Position numbers and translations under genes: made by a program. A stretch of DNA of 12,993 nucleotides. Origin: JAAUQA01 sp036351435. GTDB lineage: Bacteria; Pseudomonadota; Gammaproteobacteria; Competibacterales; Competibacteraceae. This document shows positions 6,216 through 12,993 of the stretch, in pieces; position 1 is the stretch's first letter, and each line of letters begins with the position of its first letter. The stretch spans positions 1 through 12,993 of the forward strand of contig JAZBPA010000353.1 in the NCBI GenBank assembly GCA_036351435.1, read 5' to 3'. The notes beneath the pieces are model-generated. The model was given only the letters and a program-made list of their open reading frames with translations, was not told the origin of the DNA and did not search any database.

Positions 6216-7778
6216 TCAGCAACAGATCATGCTCAGCAGCGCGCGCGCCCTGCTCATCCCGACATAGTGAAGCGAACGCAGGGTCTCGCTATGTCCGGGT
6301 CCAGGCATATCGACAAGCACAATCACCTCGCTCTCAAGTCCTTTGAAATCCCCAATCTGCGCAAAGCCAATGGTATGACGATTCACGTTACGCGGCGAGG
6401 CATCATCCAGAACGGAGATTGAATCCCGCAGATCCGCAGGCAGAAAAGAAGTCCAGGATTGCGCAAACGTAATAGGCGACAGTACGACGATGTCACCCGG
6501 GTTGAATCCCTCACCATCCACCAAACTGCGAAGCTCTCCCTCCAGGGCCTGGATAGCACCGTCTACGTCGGCGACACGAACTTCACGTACAGCAGGGCCA
6601 TCACCAACCCCTGAATTGCCCACATCAGCGTCCAGATCAACTTGTATCCGTTGCAGGATTGGCAACGAGTTCCGGCAATTCGTCTTCAGCGGGATTCGCA
6701 CCGGGCAAAAACTTTCCAGGTAATCATAGGCATCGGGCACATAGGAGCCGCATAGGCCGGATTGATTGTTGGCGTCGTGAAAAAAACACCAACGTCCTTC
6801 GCTTATTCCACCACATAAACAGCTATCCAGCTGGGTCAGCGAATCCATGTTCAATATGTCCTGACCTTCATCGACGATCAATGCATTGAATTTTTCGATG
6901 CCGACACGCTTGGCGGCGACATGAATCGACTCCGCCAGGCTGACAATCAGCCCGGGCACGGCGTTCCGTTCCAGGTAGCGCTTGAGCCACGGCGAATGGC
7001 ATGCTAGCACGGTCTTCATGCCAGATGCGCCCCATCGCTTAGCCAATTCAAGCGCCAGCATGGTTTTCCCTGTTCCAGCACCACCGGAACATATCACCCG
7101 CGGATTGGCTTCGACGACATCGATAAGCCTCAGTTGATCCTCTGTCAGTCGAGCGATACGGGTTTCGACATCATGGACAGAAGCGTGCAGTGGTACGACA
7201 GCCTCGAAATCGGGGCGCAAGTGTTGCTGCAATACATTCAACTGCGAAGGGCTTGTGGCAGTCTTGCGAGTATCCTTCGCACGCCAGTACCTAATAAATT
7301 GTTCCAGCCACTTTTCGAACTGCCTGAAGTCCCGGCCATCCGCGAGAACGGCACGATCCCACTCCGCACTATCGGGAAGTCGCTCGACATCCGGCATGAC
7401 AACACCGTAACCGACCACGAAAATGTTGGAGAGAGAAACGGGAAGCTTTTCCCGCAAACCATGCAGCGCCCCCTCTGCTTGTTTGAACGGTGACTCCCGC
7501 AGTCGCTCGGTTTCACCATACCGGTTCGTAGTTCCCCAGATGCCTTCATGGCAGGAAACTCCGCCGCCTTTGACCTCTAGCACGAAAAGGCCATCAGGTC
7601 CGCATACAACAAAATCGATCTCTCCGAACCGTTTGTACTCATGTCGGGGTAGGTTGAGTGAGTGCATTGCAAACCACGCGTTCTGGTCCGGCGAGGAAAA
7701 TGTCGCCCGCAGCTGGTCAAACACGAGTAATTCCGCTTTGCTGCTGGTAGCCAGCGGTTGGCTGGGAATCATCCGCAT
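6216..7778 (-). CDS. NERD-domain nuclease fused to UvrD-like SF1 helicase
   Basis: A 520-residue two-domain protein. Residues about 10-120 form a NERD (nuclease-related) domain of the PD-(D/E)xK fold: Gly-Glu-Ile-Asp-Phe (52-56, Asp 55) and Val-Leu-Glu-Val-Lys (66-70, Glu 68 and Lys 70), with Phe-Lys-Gln at 98-100. All expected catalytic residues are present. Residues about 210-515 form a compact UvrD-like SF1 helicase: Gln 215 as Q-motif, Walker A Gly-Gly-Ala-Gly-Thr-Gly-Lys-Thr (232-239), Walker B Asp-Glu-Gly-Gln-Asp (303-307), Leu-Lys-Thr-Asn-Cys-Arg-Asn (364-370), Phe-Lys-Gly-Leu-Glu (478-482) and motif VI Tyr-Val-Gly-Met-Ser-Arg-Ala-Arg (505-512). It is last in the operon, 2 bp after the preceding gene. 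The likely role is to track along and cut invading DNA. It could be an independent nuclease-helicase defence gene, but the spacing argues for membership of the operon. Confidence 0.88.
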   Translation of the reverse strand: MRMIPSQPLATSSKAELLVFDQLRATFSSPDQNAWFAMHSLNLPRHEYKRFGEIDFVVCGPDGLFVLEVKGGGVSCHEGIWGTTNRYGETERLRESPFKQAEGALHGLREKLPVSLSNIFVVGYGVVMPDVERLPDSAEWDRAVLADGRDFRQFEKWLEQFIRYWRAKDTRKTATSPSQLNVLQQHLRPDFEAVVPLHASVHDVETRIARLTEDQLRLIDVVEANPRVICSGGAGTGKTMLALELAKRWGASGMKTVLACHSPWLKRYLERNAVPGLIVSLAESIHVAAKRVGIEKFNALIVDEGQDILNMDSLTQLDSCLCGGISEGRWCFFHDANNQSGLCGSYVPDAYDYLESFCPVRIPLKTNCRNSLPILQRIQVDLDADVGNSGVGDGPAVREVRVADVDGAIQALEGELRSLVDGEGFNPGDIVVLSPITFAQSWTSFLPADLRDSISVLDDASPRNVNRHTIGFAQIGDFKGLESEVIVLVDMPGPGHSETLRSLHYVGMSRARALLSMICC

Positions 7779-7780
7779 GG

Positions 7781-9406
7781 TTAACTGTGCCTGTTCTCCT
7801 GTTCCTCGACGTTTTGCGCGCTGATCAAATTCTTGCGCACGTCGGCTTCGATCTGTGGGTCAACCAGTGGCCATTGTCCCAAACGGTGCAGAAATTTGGC
7901 CTTATCCACTTCCGTAACAGTCGTTACCCTACCTGGCAACACGACCTGCAAGTCATTTCGTTCGAAACTCCCTGGATAATCACCTTCAGCCAAAGTGATC
8001 CGAGTCTGGATGCAATCGTTCCAATTGCAACTGCTCGCAAGCTCCACGGCTACGTACTTCTGCGTCCTGTTCCATTCACCGCTGTGCGAAGTAAAAAGTT
8101 CTCGCAAGGGTTTCGGACGTGGCGGTGCTTCCAGGGTAAGGTTATCATCTTGTTTCCGGTGCTCAGCGTCTGCCATCCGATAAGCCACATAGGCAGACAA
8201 ATCCGGATCGCGTAACTCCTTTGGAAACTTCAACCAGCTATCTCGCACACCGAACAGAATTCCAGCAAGTATGTACTCGGCATCGTTCAACAGCGGATGT
8301 GAAAATTCCAGCAACTCCGTACAATTCTCGCGCAGGCAAAACAGTAGCAAGGGTCTCGATAGCGATCCCTTGTGACGCTCAAGCAGTTCGGTGATTGTTC
8401 CACCACCAAGGCCGAGGCAGCCACGCATGTCCGCGATCAATCGCTCCAAACGTGGCCCGAATTCCATTTCCCGCATAAGGTCAAGCTGGCTGTCCAGATA
8501 CTCCAGCGCCTCATCGACTGGTGTTTGCGGGCGTTCCTGCGTCTGCGCGGTGATCAGCGATTGGGCCACCCCCCAAAAAAGCCGCGCACGGGTATCTGCT
8601 TGCCCGGATAACTCACCCCCATACATCCAGTTAGGAAGCTCAGCCAGTATGGGGTCGCTTTGGGCTAGGTCATTATCTTTGTCGCACGCGGCTCCAGTTA
8701 CTAATCTAAAGGCCGCAAGCCCCAGATCACTGCGATTAGCGGTGTGGTACAGCATCACAAGCACGCCACCAAGCGCCTGTCCAAAAGCAGGGATTGTGTC
8801 ACCGCCATCCTCAAGCAGCTGCTCTTGTGGTTGCTCTTGTGGTTGCGCTGCTGGCCACCCGACATCCGTGTCGGTGGCAAATACCGACCCCGAATCTTCA
8901 AGCTGACGAGACATCAGATCAACATTCGAAACATCGTGGGCGGTGCGCTCGAATGATTGCTTGTCGTCGGGCGAGCGAAAGTTAATGCTGAATAATAAGG
9001 TCGTCGGTAATGGCGCTCGGACCAGGATGGCAATATCGTCTTTGCGTTTTCTCGCAGCTGGCGAGGCCACGTCTCGCATACGTCCATCCCGCGACAGCAT
9101 CCGAACAGGGCCGGACAGATCACTCAAATCGAAAGACGCGATGCAGGGCAACAAATGCTTATGCTCACTGGTGGCTTGATGCAAAGCGGCGGCTGGAATC
9201 CTGACCTTGTCCCGGAACAAGGGAATCCAGCCCGGATAGACACTCAACGGATCGGAATAGTGCTTACCTCGAAAACCCGCAGGGCCCATCACCATACCCG
9301 CAGCTAGCATGTAAAGCATATTTTGATGGTTGGTTACCAGGCGCCATATGCGCGCGGGTTTTCGTCGGCTTCGTGGCTTCTTTGGAATAGCAATTTTCGT
9401 TGTCAT
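7781..9406 (-). CDS. Uncharacterised protein in the defence operon, 541 residues
   Basis: I do not recognise this protein as a whole. It starts at ATG 9406 with a good ribosome binding site (AGGA about 10 bases upstream), 3 bp after the preceding gene, and ends 2 bp before the next, so it is an integral operon member. The N-terminus is basic (Lys-Lys-Pro-Arg-Ser-Arg-Arg-Lys). The following Ile-Trp-Arg-Leu-Val-Thr-Asn-His-Gln-Asn-Met-Leu-Tyr-Met-Leu (20-34) and Ala-Ala-Gly-Met vaguely recall the NAD-binding start of DarT-like ADP-ribosyltransferases; this is only a weak pattern match. A low-complexity Pro-Gln-Glu-Gln repeat (189-196) separates an N-terminal part (about 1-180) from a largely helical C-terminal part (about 200-541). 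There is no Walker motif, signal peptide or membrane helix. It may be a system-specific sensor, adaptor or effector. Confidence 0.75.
   Translation of the reverse strand: MTTKIAIPKKPRSRRKPARIWRLVTNHQNMLYMLAAGMVMGPAGFRGKHYSDPLSVYPGWIPLFRDKVRIPAAALHQATSEHKHLLPCIASFDLSDLSGPVRMLSRDGRMRDVASPAARKRKDDIAILVRAPLPTTLLFSINFRSPDDKQSFERTAHDVSNVDLMSRQLEDSGSVFATDTDVGWPAAQPQEQPQEQLLEDGGDTIPAFGQALGGVLVMLYHTANRSDLGLAAFRLVTGAACDKDNDLAQSDPILAELPNWMYGGELSGQADTRARLFWGVAQSLITAQTQERPQTPVDEALEYLDSQLDLMREMEFGPRLERLIADMRGCLGLGGGTITELLERHKGSLSRPLLLFCLRENCTELLEFSHPLLNDAEYILAGILFGVRDSWLKFPKELRDPDLSAYVAYRMADAEHRKQDDNLTLEAPPRPKPLRELFTSHSGEWNRTQKYVAVELASSCNWNDCIQTRITLAEGDYPGSFERNDLQVVLPGRVTTVTEVDKAKFLHRLGQWPLVDPQIEADVRKNLISAQNVEEQENRHS
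8821..8844. repeat. Two direct copies of a 12-bp unit inside the uncharacterised gene
   Basis: Two perfect tandem copies of GCTCTTGTGGTT encode a Pro-Gln-Glu-Gln repeat at the junction of the two halves of the 541-residue protein. In-frame 12-bp units can expand or contract without a frameshift, so the linker length may vary between strains. Confidence 0.8.
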
Positions 9407-9409
9407 GAC

Positions 9410-10594
9410 CTACTTCCTGACAAGAACAGTTGGATCGGTGGGCAGTAATCCATCCACGACGGGACAAATATTGCCAGTACGGAGCAGCATGACCTGTTCT
9501 CGGGCACGCGCCACCATGACATAAAACCTTGCCTTGAGCCCATAGGGATCGCATTTCGGTTGGTGCTGGTCGATGTCAGCCAAGATGACGGTATCAAACT
9601 CCAGGCCTTTGCAGGATTGGGCGTTTATGATCATGAGGCCGCCCTGACCGAAGTTCGGTAATTCCTGCTGGCCGGAAACAAAGGTCTGGATCGGCGGTTT
9701 GTCATTGTCGAGCTTTGGATTGGCACGAAGAAGAACGTCATTGAATTTCGTCCGCACTTTATTGTCGGGAGCAATGATTCCAATCAGCTTGCGTGGATTG
9801 CGGTCGCTCAACTGGAGGATGCGATCAGCCATTTGAGCGAGCGTAGGTGTATTTGCCGATCCATAGGTCCACAGTTCCGGTACAGCAGCAGCCGCATTGG
9901 CAGAGGGTAAATCAGGCCGTGGACTGGCCGGATCAGCTGGGTAAAAGTGCTGGGCAAGCAACGCAACAGGACGCGTGTTCCGGTAGTTGGTTTTCAGTTC
10001 CAGCGTACCGGTCCTTTTGATTCTCAAAGCTTTCTGGATATCCTGGCGTGAACTACATTTGTCGGGGTGAATCTGCTGGTTCTGGTCGGCTGCCACATAG
10101 AAATTCCTAAAAGCGAGTTTCCGCAGTGTTTTGTAGAAGGCTGGCGGCATGTCCTGCCCCTCATCAATGACCAGAAATTTATCGCTTTGATTTTCGATGT
10201 TATCCAGAGATTGAACCTGTTGTTCGACGGCCTCCCAATCTATTGGGCGATATCCTCTCGGATAATCTGGTTCAAGCGTAGGAACGGATCCGAAAAAATG
10301 CCTGTAGATGTTGCGAAACCAGGAATCCCAGGTCTGGGCGGAGAATGTCTGTTCACTACCGAACAAATGACGGTTTGAATGATCCAGCAAGTGATTGTAA
10401 ACGAGAGTTCTATAGGTCTTGTCGTTCTGCGCGAGGCGTCGCGCCCGTAATAACGCCACCACCGACTTCCCGGTGCCAGGGCCGCCGACGATCAGATGTT
10501 GCCCCTCCACTGGCAGCGCCAGCGCCTCATCTTGATCCTTGTTCAGGTCATGAATACCGGGGAGACTGAATCGGCGGGTGCGGTCAACTGGCAT
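9410..10594 (-). CDS. Compact UvrD-like SF1 ATPase/helicase
   Basis: A 394-residue P-loop ATPase with a complete SF1 (UvrD/Rep-like) motif set: Gln 21 (Q-motif), Walker A Gly-Gly-Pro-Gly-Thr-Gly-Lys-Ser (37-44), Walker B Ile-Asp-Glu-Gly-Gln-Asp (143-148), motif III Ala-Asp-Gln-Asn-Gln-Gln-Ile-His (169-176), motif IV Leu-Lys-Thr-Asn-Tyr-Arg-Asn-Thr (200-207), motif V Cys-Lys-Gly-Leu-Glu-Phe-Asp-Thr (328-335) and motif VI Val-Ala-Arg-Ala-Arg-Glu-Gln (360-366). It is much shorter than UvrD (about 720 residues), lacking the large accessory subdomains. It resembles the isolated UvrD-like ATPases seen in defence genes such as GajB rather than repair helicases. It starts 2 bp after the drmB stop and probably moves along or remodels DNA for its operon partners. 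It has no nuclease domain of its own. Confidence 0.88.
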   Translation of the reverse strand: MPVDRTRRFSLPGIHDLNKDQDEALALPVEGQHLIVGGPGTGKSVVALLRARRLAQNDKTYRTLVYNHLLDHSNRHLFGSEQTFSAQTWDSWFRNIYRHFFGSVPTLEPDYPRGYRPIDWEAVEQQVQSLDNIENQSDKFLVIDEGQDMPPAFYKTLRKLAFRNFYVAADQNQQIHPDKCSSRQDIQKALRIKRTGTLELKTNYRNTRPVALLAQHFYPADPASPRPDLPSANAAAAVPELWTYGSANTPTLAQMADRILQLSDRNPRKLIGIIAPDNKVRTKFNDVLLRANPKLDNDKPPIQTFVSGQQELPNFGQGGLMIINAQSCKGLEFDTVILADIDQHQPKCDPYGLKARFYVMVARAREQVMLLRTGNICPVVDGLLPTDPTVLVRK

Positions 10595-10596
10595 AT

Positions 10597-12432
10597 TCAG
10601 GTCATCCCAAAGAAAGAAGGCAACCCGTTGGCGGCATCGTCCTTGACGAAACCGCGATCCAGCAAGCTATTGCCGTATTCGCAGGCAGGTTCGGGTACCA
10701 GTGCACAGGCATGGCAGGCGGCGCGATTCAGCAAGCCTGGTCCTTGACCTTCATGCTCGCTGCAAACTGGGTCAAGCGAACACCAGCGTGAATGCTCTAG
10801 TGCTCGAATCAGGATGCCTAGAAAGCGCCGGGGTTCGGCCAGTTCGGTCAGGCCTCCCAGGGAACCGGCAAGGTCGGGAACGGCGACATGGATAAGGATA
10901 CCGGCCATGGGCTCTGGTGCGTTGGCGCAATAGAGTCGCTCAATCAGCGACGCTGCGGGATAGCCGCCCTCGGACTCGATTTGTCTCATCAATAGGTGTG
11001 ACAGCGTATGCAATAACATGAAGCGTGTGGTCACTGGATTGGGGGCATCGCGACCGGATTGGGCAAATCGGGGAAGTAGTCGATTCAGTCGCGAAACAAC
11101 CGCCGGTGCTTGCTCCCAGACCTTGAGTCGGTCCTCATCAAGTGCGAGGAAGATGCCCTCTCCGTACAATTCGATGGCCGGCAACCAATCGGAATTCCCT
11201 ACGATGTCCGGTGGCACTATTTCTTCTCCGCCCAAGCGAGTAAAGCCCTTGAATACCTTCACCGCCTTGAGGCGATCAACGCGGACGAGGTGACGTACAC
11301 CGTGGACAATTTTCCGTTCATCCGTATCCAGGTCGACCGTCATCCCCAATTCACGCCACTCATCACTTCTGTTGCGAGTCACCAGGTCTTCGTCCTCGCG
11401 CTGGTCGGGCAGCACCTCCAGGAACGCCTTGAACTCGCTTTCCCGCAATTGCCCAGGCGTCAGGTTCTCGCCATACAAGGGATAGCCGCTGGCAAGATCA
11501 GCTAATGCTGCTGCAAATTCATCGACTGTACAATTGTATTCATCAGCCCACCATTCAATGGTCTCTTCTTTCTCAGATTGTGTTTGCGCATCATTGATCT
11601 CTGAATCAATCTCCTCACGGTGTCCAGAATTCCGGTACAGACGATCCACGACAGTTCCCTTGCGTACACGGGATTCCGGTGGAATCACCAGCACGGATTC
11701 AGCGACTGGCCCGTAGACTCGCGTATCATTGATCACCAGCACTTGCGCGAGGTCGTTGTCAGCCTCTTCCGCGTCATCTCCTGGCGGAACCAGATCGTCT
11801 TTGGTCCATGGCTGCATACGGCCCTGGCCAAAGCCCACTCGTTCATCACCACGAAACCGGGCTCCAACGCCGCAGGCGCCGCACCTCAATATGCGCTCTT
11901 CGTAGCCACGCTCAATTAACCGTAATTGATCTTGTACTTTGCAGTTACGTTGCGAGGGATCACGGGCCCCCTGATGCGCGAGAAAATGCCACGGCACATC
12001 GGCAAGGTACCCCTCTGGATGTGCGAGCACCCAGGTCACCTGCTCCAGCTTCGGGTGATGTTTGCAATCTTGCTGATTGCAATGAGGTGCGTGATCCGGG
12101 TGATCTTTCCGCCACGGCCAACGATACATGGAGCCGCAAGACGGACAGCGCATCCAGGATGGAAATCGCGTAGCCGGCAAACTGGTGCCATCTACCAGTC
12201 CATTCGCCAGCTCTTTCGCCACAGGCGGCTCGCGCAATTGTTCCTCAATACCTAGCGCGGCACGGACGCGCTCCACATAAGGAATTAGCTTGCCCGCAGA
12301 TATGCCCTGGCGATCTGTCCATTGTCGGGTGTCCTGCACAACCACAAGCCCATTCGCGCCTCGCACGATAGCCCCGACACCGCTATGGCCGAGCAGGTGT
12401 GACAGGCGTATCGGTATCAGTTCATTGGCCAT
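10597..12432 (-). CDS. drmB: DISARM protein DrmB (zinc-binding, DUF1998)
   Basis: DrmB is a core DISARM component that partners the DrmA helicase in recognising invading DNA. The 611-residue protein shows the family architecture. The N-terminus has Arg-Leu-Ser-His-Leu-Leu-Gly-His-Ser-Gly-Val-Gly-Ala-Ile-Val (9-23), followed by Arg-Phe-Pro-Ser-Trp (89-93) and a first zinc site (Cys 96, 99, 118, 123). A further Cys pair is at 184 and 187. The C-terminal DUF1998 region begins near His-Thr-Leu-Ser-His-Leu-Leu (475-481). It carries the cysteine-rich block Cys-Ser-Leu-Asp-Pro-Val-Cys, Gly-Gln-Gly, Asn-Arg-Ala-Ala-Cys-His-Ala-Cys and Cys-Glu (551-585), ending Leu-Leu-Asp-Arg. The middle (about 220-350) is acidic and variable. 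It starts 3 bp after the drmA stop, the same drmA-drmB order as in known DISARM operons. Confidence 0.9.
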   Translation of the reverse strand: MANELIPIRLSHLLGHSGVGAIVRGANGLVVVQDTRQWTDRQGISAGKLIPYVERVRAALGIEEQLREPPVAKELANGLVDGTSLPATRFPSWMRCPSCGSMYRWPWRKDHPDHAPHCNQQDCKHHPKLEQVTWVLAHPEGYLADVPWHFLAHQGARDPSQRNCKVQDQLRLIERGYEERILRCGACGVGARFRGDERVGFGQGRMQPWTKDDLVPPGDDAEEADNDLAQVLVINDTRVYGPVAESVLVIPPESRVRKGTVVDRLYRNSGHREEIDSEINDAQTQSEKEETIEWWADEYNCTVDEFAAALADLASGYPLYGENLTPGQLRESEFKAFLEVLPDQREDEDLVTRNRSDEWRELGMTVDLDTDERKIVHGVRHLVRVDRLKAVKVFKGFTRLGGEEIVPPDIVGNSDWLPAIELYGEGIFLALDEDRLKVWEQAPAVVSRLNRLLPRFAQSGRDAPNPVTTRFMLLHTLSHLLMRQIESEGGYPAASLIERLYCANAPEPMAGILIHVAVPDLAGSLGGLTELAEPRRFLGILIRALEHSRWCSLDPVCSEHEGQGPGLLNRAACHACALVPEPACEYGNSLLDRGFVKDDAANGLPSFFGMT

Positions 12433-12435
12433 CGT

Positions 12436-12993
12436 TCATAGCGCCTTGAGCAGGGCAGTGTTTTCGACATTGCGCAGGGATTGCAATGTCGGCCACAGGC
12501 CACGAATCCGATCATCATGGTTGTACAACAGGCGATCGCGCCCATTGTCCTTTTCAGGAACTTGATACTCCAATTGCCTTCGCGCTAACCGGCAGCGTTC
12601 GACCTCGATATGCCAATCAGCAATTAGGGCGTCGATATGCCCGTTCACATCATCGACCTGATCGGGCGATGACAGTACACAACGTCGTTTGAGTTGTTCA
12701 ACGGCTTTGGAAACTTGCGAATCGTTCGGATCAAAGTTAGCAGCCGCACCGTTATTCAATAATCCTAACCCACCGTGTCGCATTACGATGACCAGCGCTG
12801 CCGGCAGGGCACGCAGACGGGCTTGGTAGGTATAAGGCGTGACGCTGGTAGGCTCGACGAAACGGTAGAAAGCTTCATGGTAAGGGCGGAAACTCTCGTA
12901 GTGTGACAGGCTGCGTGCCTGTTCACGGTAGTAGTTCGCGAACACCACGCCGGGCGCCTCGCTGCGCCCGACGCGGCTGCTGGCCTGAATATA
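12436..12993 (-). CDS. drmA: DISARM-type SF2 helicase DrmA, C-terminal 185 residues (rest outside window)
   Basis: This is the end of an SF2 helicase. The frame is open to the window edge; a GTG at 12948 is internal. At the very edge lies Gln-Ala-Ser-Ser-Arg-Val-Gly-Arg, the SF2 motif VI (Q-x-x-x-R-x-G-R) with its arginine fingers. It is followed by the block His-Tyr-Glu-Ser-Phe, Tyr-His, Phe-Tyr-Arg-x-Val-Glu-Pro-x-Ser-Val-Thr-Pro-Tyr that I associate with DrmA. The C-terminal tail ends Trp-Pro-Thr-Leu-Gln-Ser-Leu-Arg-Asn-Val-Glu, another DrmA-like feature. The full protein should exceed 1,000 residues, so the ATPase core and any genes further upstream are missing from view. The adjacent drmB supports the call. 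Confidence 0.85.
   Translation of the reverse strand, partial: YIQASSRVGRSEAPGVVFANYYREQARSLSHYESFRPYHEAFYRFVEPTSVTPYTYQARLRALPAALVIVMRHGGLGLLNNGAAANFDPNDSQVSKAVEQLKRRCVLSSPDQVDDVNGHIDALIADWHIEVERCRLARRQLEYQVPEKDNGRDRLLYNHDDRIRGLWPTLQSLRNVENTALLKAL

Larger units (their letters stand above)
6216..12993 (-). other. DISARM-related defence operon (five visible genes)
   Basis: Five genes on one strand have intergenic gaps of 3, 2, 3 and 2 bp, indicating one transcription and translation unit. The order from upstream is drmA, drmB, UvrD-like ATPase, uncharacterised protein, NERD-UvrD fusion. The DrmA-DrmB pair defines the DISARM core. DrmC and a methyltransferase, usual in class 1 and class 2 DISARM, are not found in the visible part; they may lie upstream beyond the edge or be missing. 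Confidence 0.75.

Noticed and set aside
7781..9406. Firm call of the unknown protein as a DarT-like ADP-ribosyltransferase
   Set aside because: Only a short N-terminal stretch looks similar and no catalytic Glu could be assigned, so it is kept as a hypothesis.
6216..12993. DrmC (PLD nuclease) or DNA methyltransferase hidden in the operon
   Set aside because: No HxKxxxxD motif of PLD enzymes and no FxGxG or DPPY/NPPY methyltransferase motifs were seen in the visible proteins.
1..12993. CRISPR array, insertion sequence or integrase gene
   Set aside because: No regularly spaced repeats, transposase motifs with terminal repeats, or tyrosine/serine recombinase signatures were found in the window.

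Overview
The window looks like a chromosomal segment of a gammaproteobacterium of moderately high GC. Housekeeping genes occupy the left half (about 1-5960). A tightly packed, single-strand defence operon fills the right half (about 6216-12993). The gammaproteobacterial call rests on the TruD, TadA and DsbD/ScsB-like sequences and on a guaA-tail-like trace upstream of tadA; it is an inference, not a taxonomic result.

Left half. The window opens inside the last cupredoxin domain of a multicopper oxidase (+). A G-rich inverted repeat separates it from a convergent small protein of unknown function (-). Next come truD (tRNA pseudouridine-13 synthase, +), a convergent RimI-like GNAT acetyltransferase (-), a DsbD/ScsB-type membrane thiol:disulfide reductase (-) and tadA (tRNA adenosine-34 deaminase, -). 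dsbD and the GNAT gene are 14 bp apart and may be co-transcribed.

Right half. Five minus-strand genes are separated by only 2-3 bp and run right to left: the C-terminal end of a DrmA-type SF2 helicase (cut by the window edge), a complete DrmB-type protein (zinc cysteines plus DUF1998), a compact UvrD-like SF1 ATPase/helicase, a 541-residue protein I do not recognise, and a fusion of a NERD nuclease domain with a UvrD-like helicase. DrmA and DrmB are the core of DISARM anti-phage systems. The usual DISARM partners (phospholipase-D-like DrmC, DNA methyltransferases) are not in the visible part. Two SF1 helicases, one fused to a nuclease, bracket an unknown protein in their place. This reads as a DISARM-derived or DISARM-related defence system whose composition I cannot match to a named type.

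The operon lies just upstream of tadA. In many gammaproteobacteria guaA is directly upstream of tadA, and the 3' end of guaA is a known integration site for tyrosine-recombinase islands. A 14-bp sequence resembling the guaA 3' end (encoding Ile-Glu-Trp) sits 24 bp before the tadA start. This suggests the defence genes may be cargo of an island integrated at guaA, with this end as the island boundary. No integrase, tRNA, CRISPR array or insertion sequence is visible.
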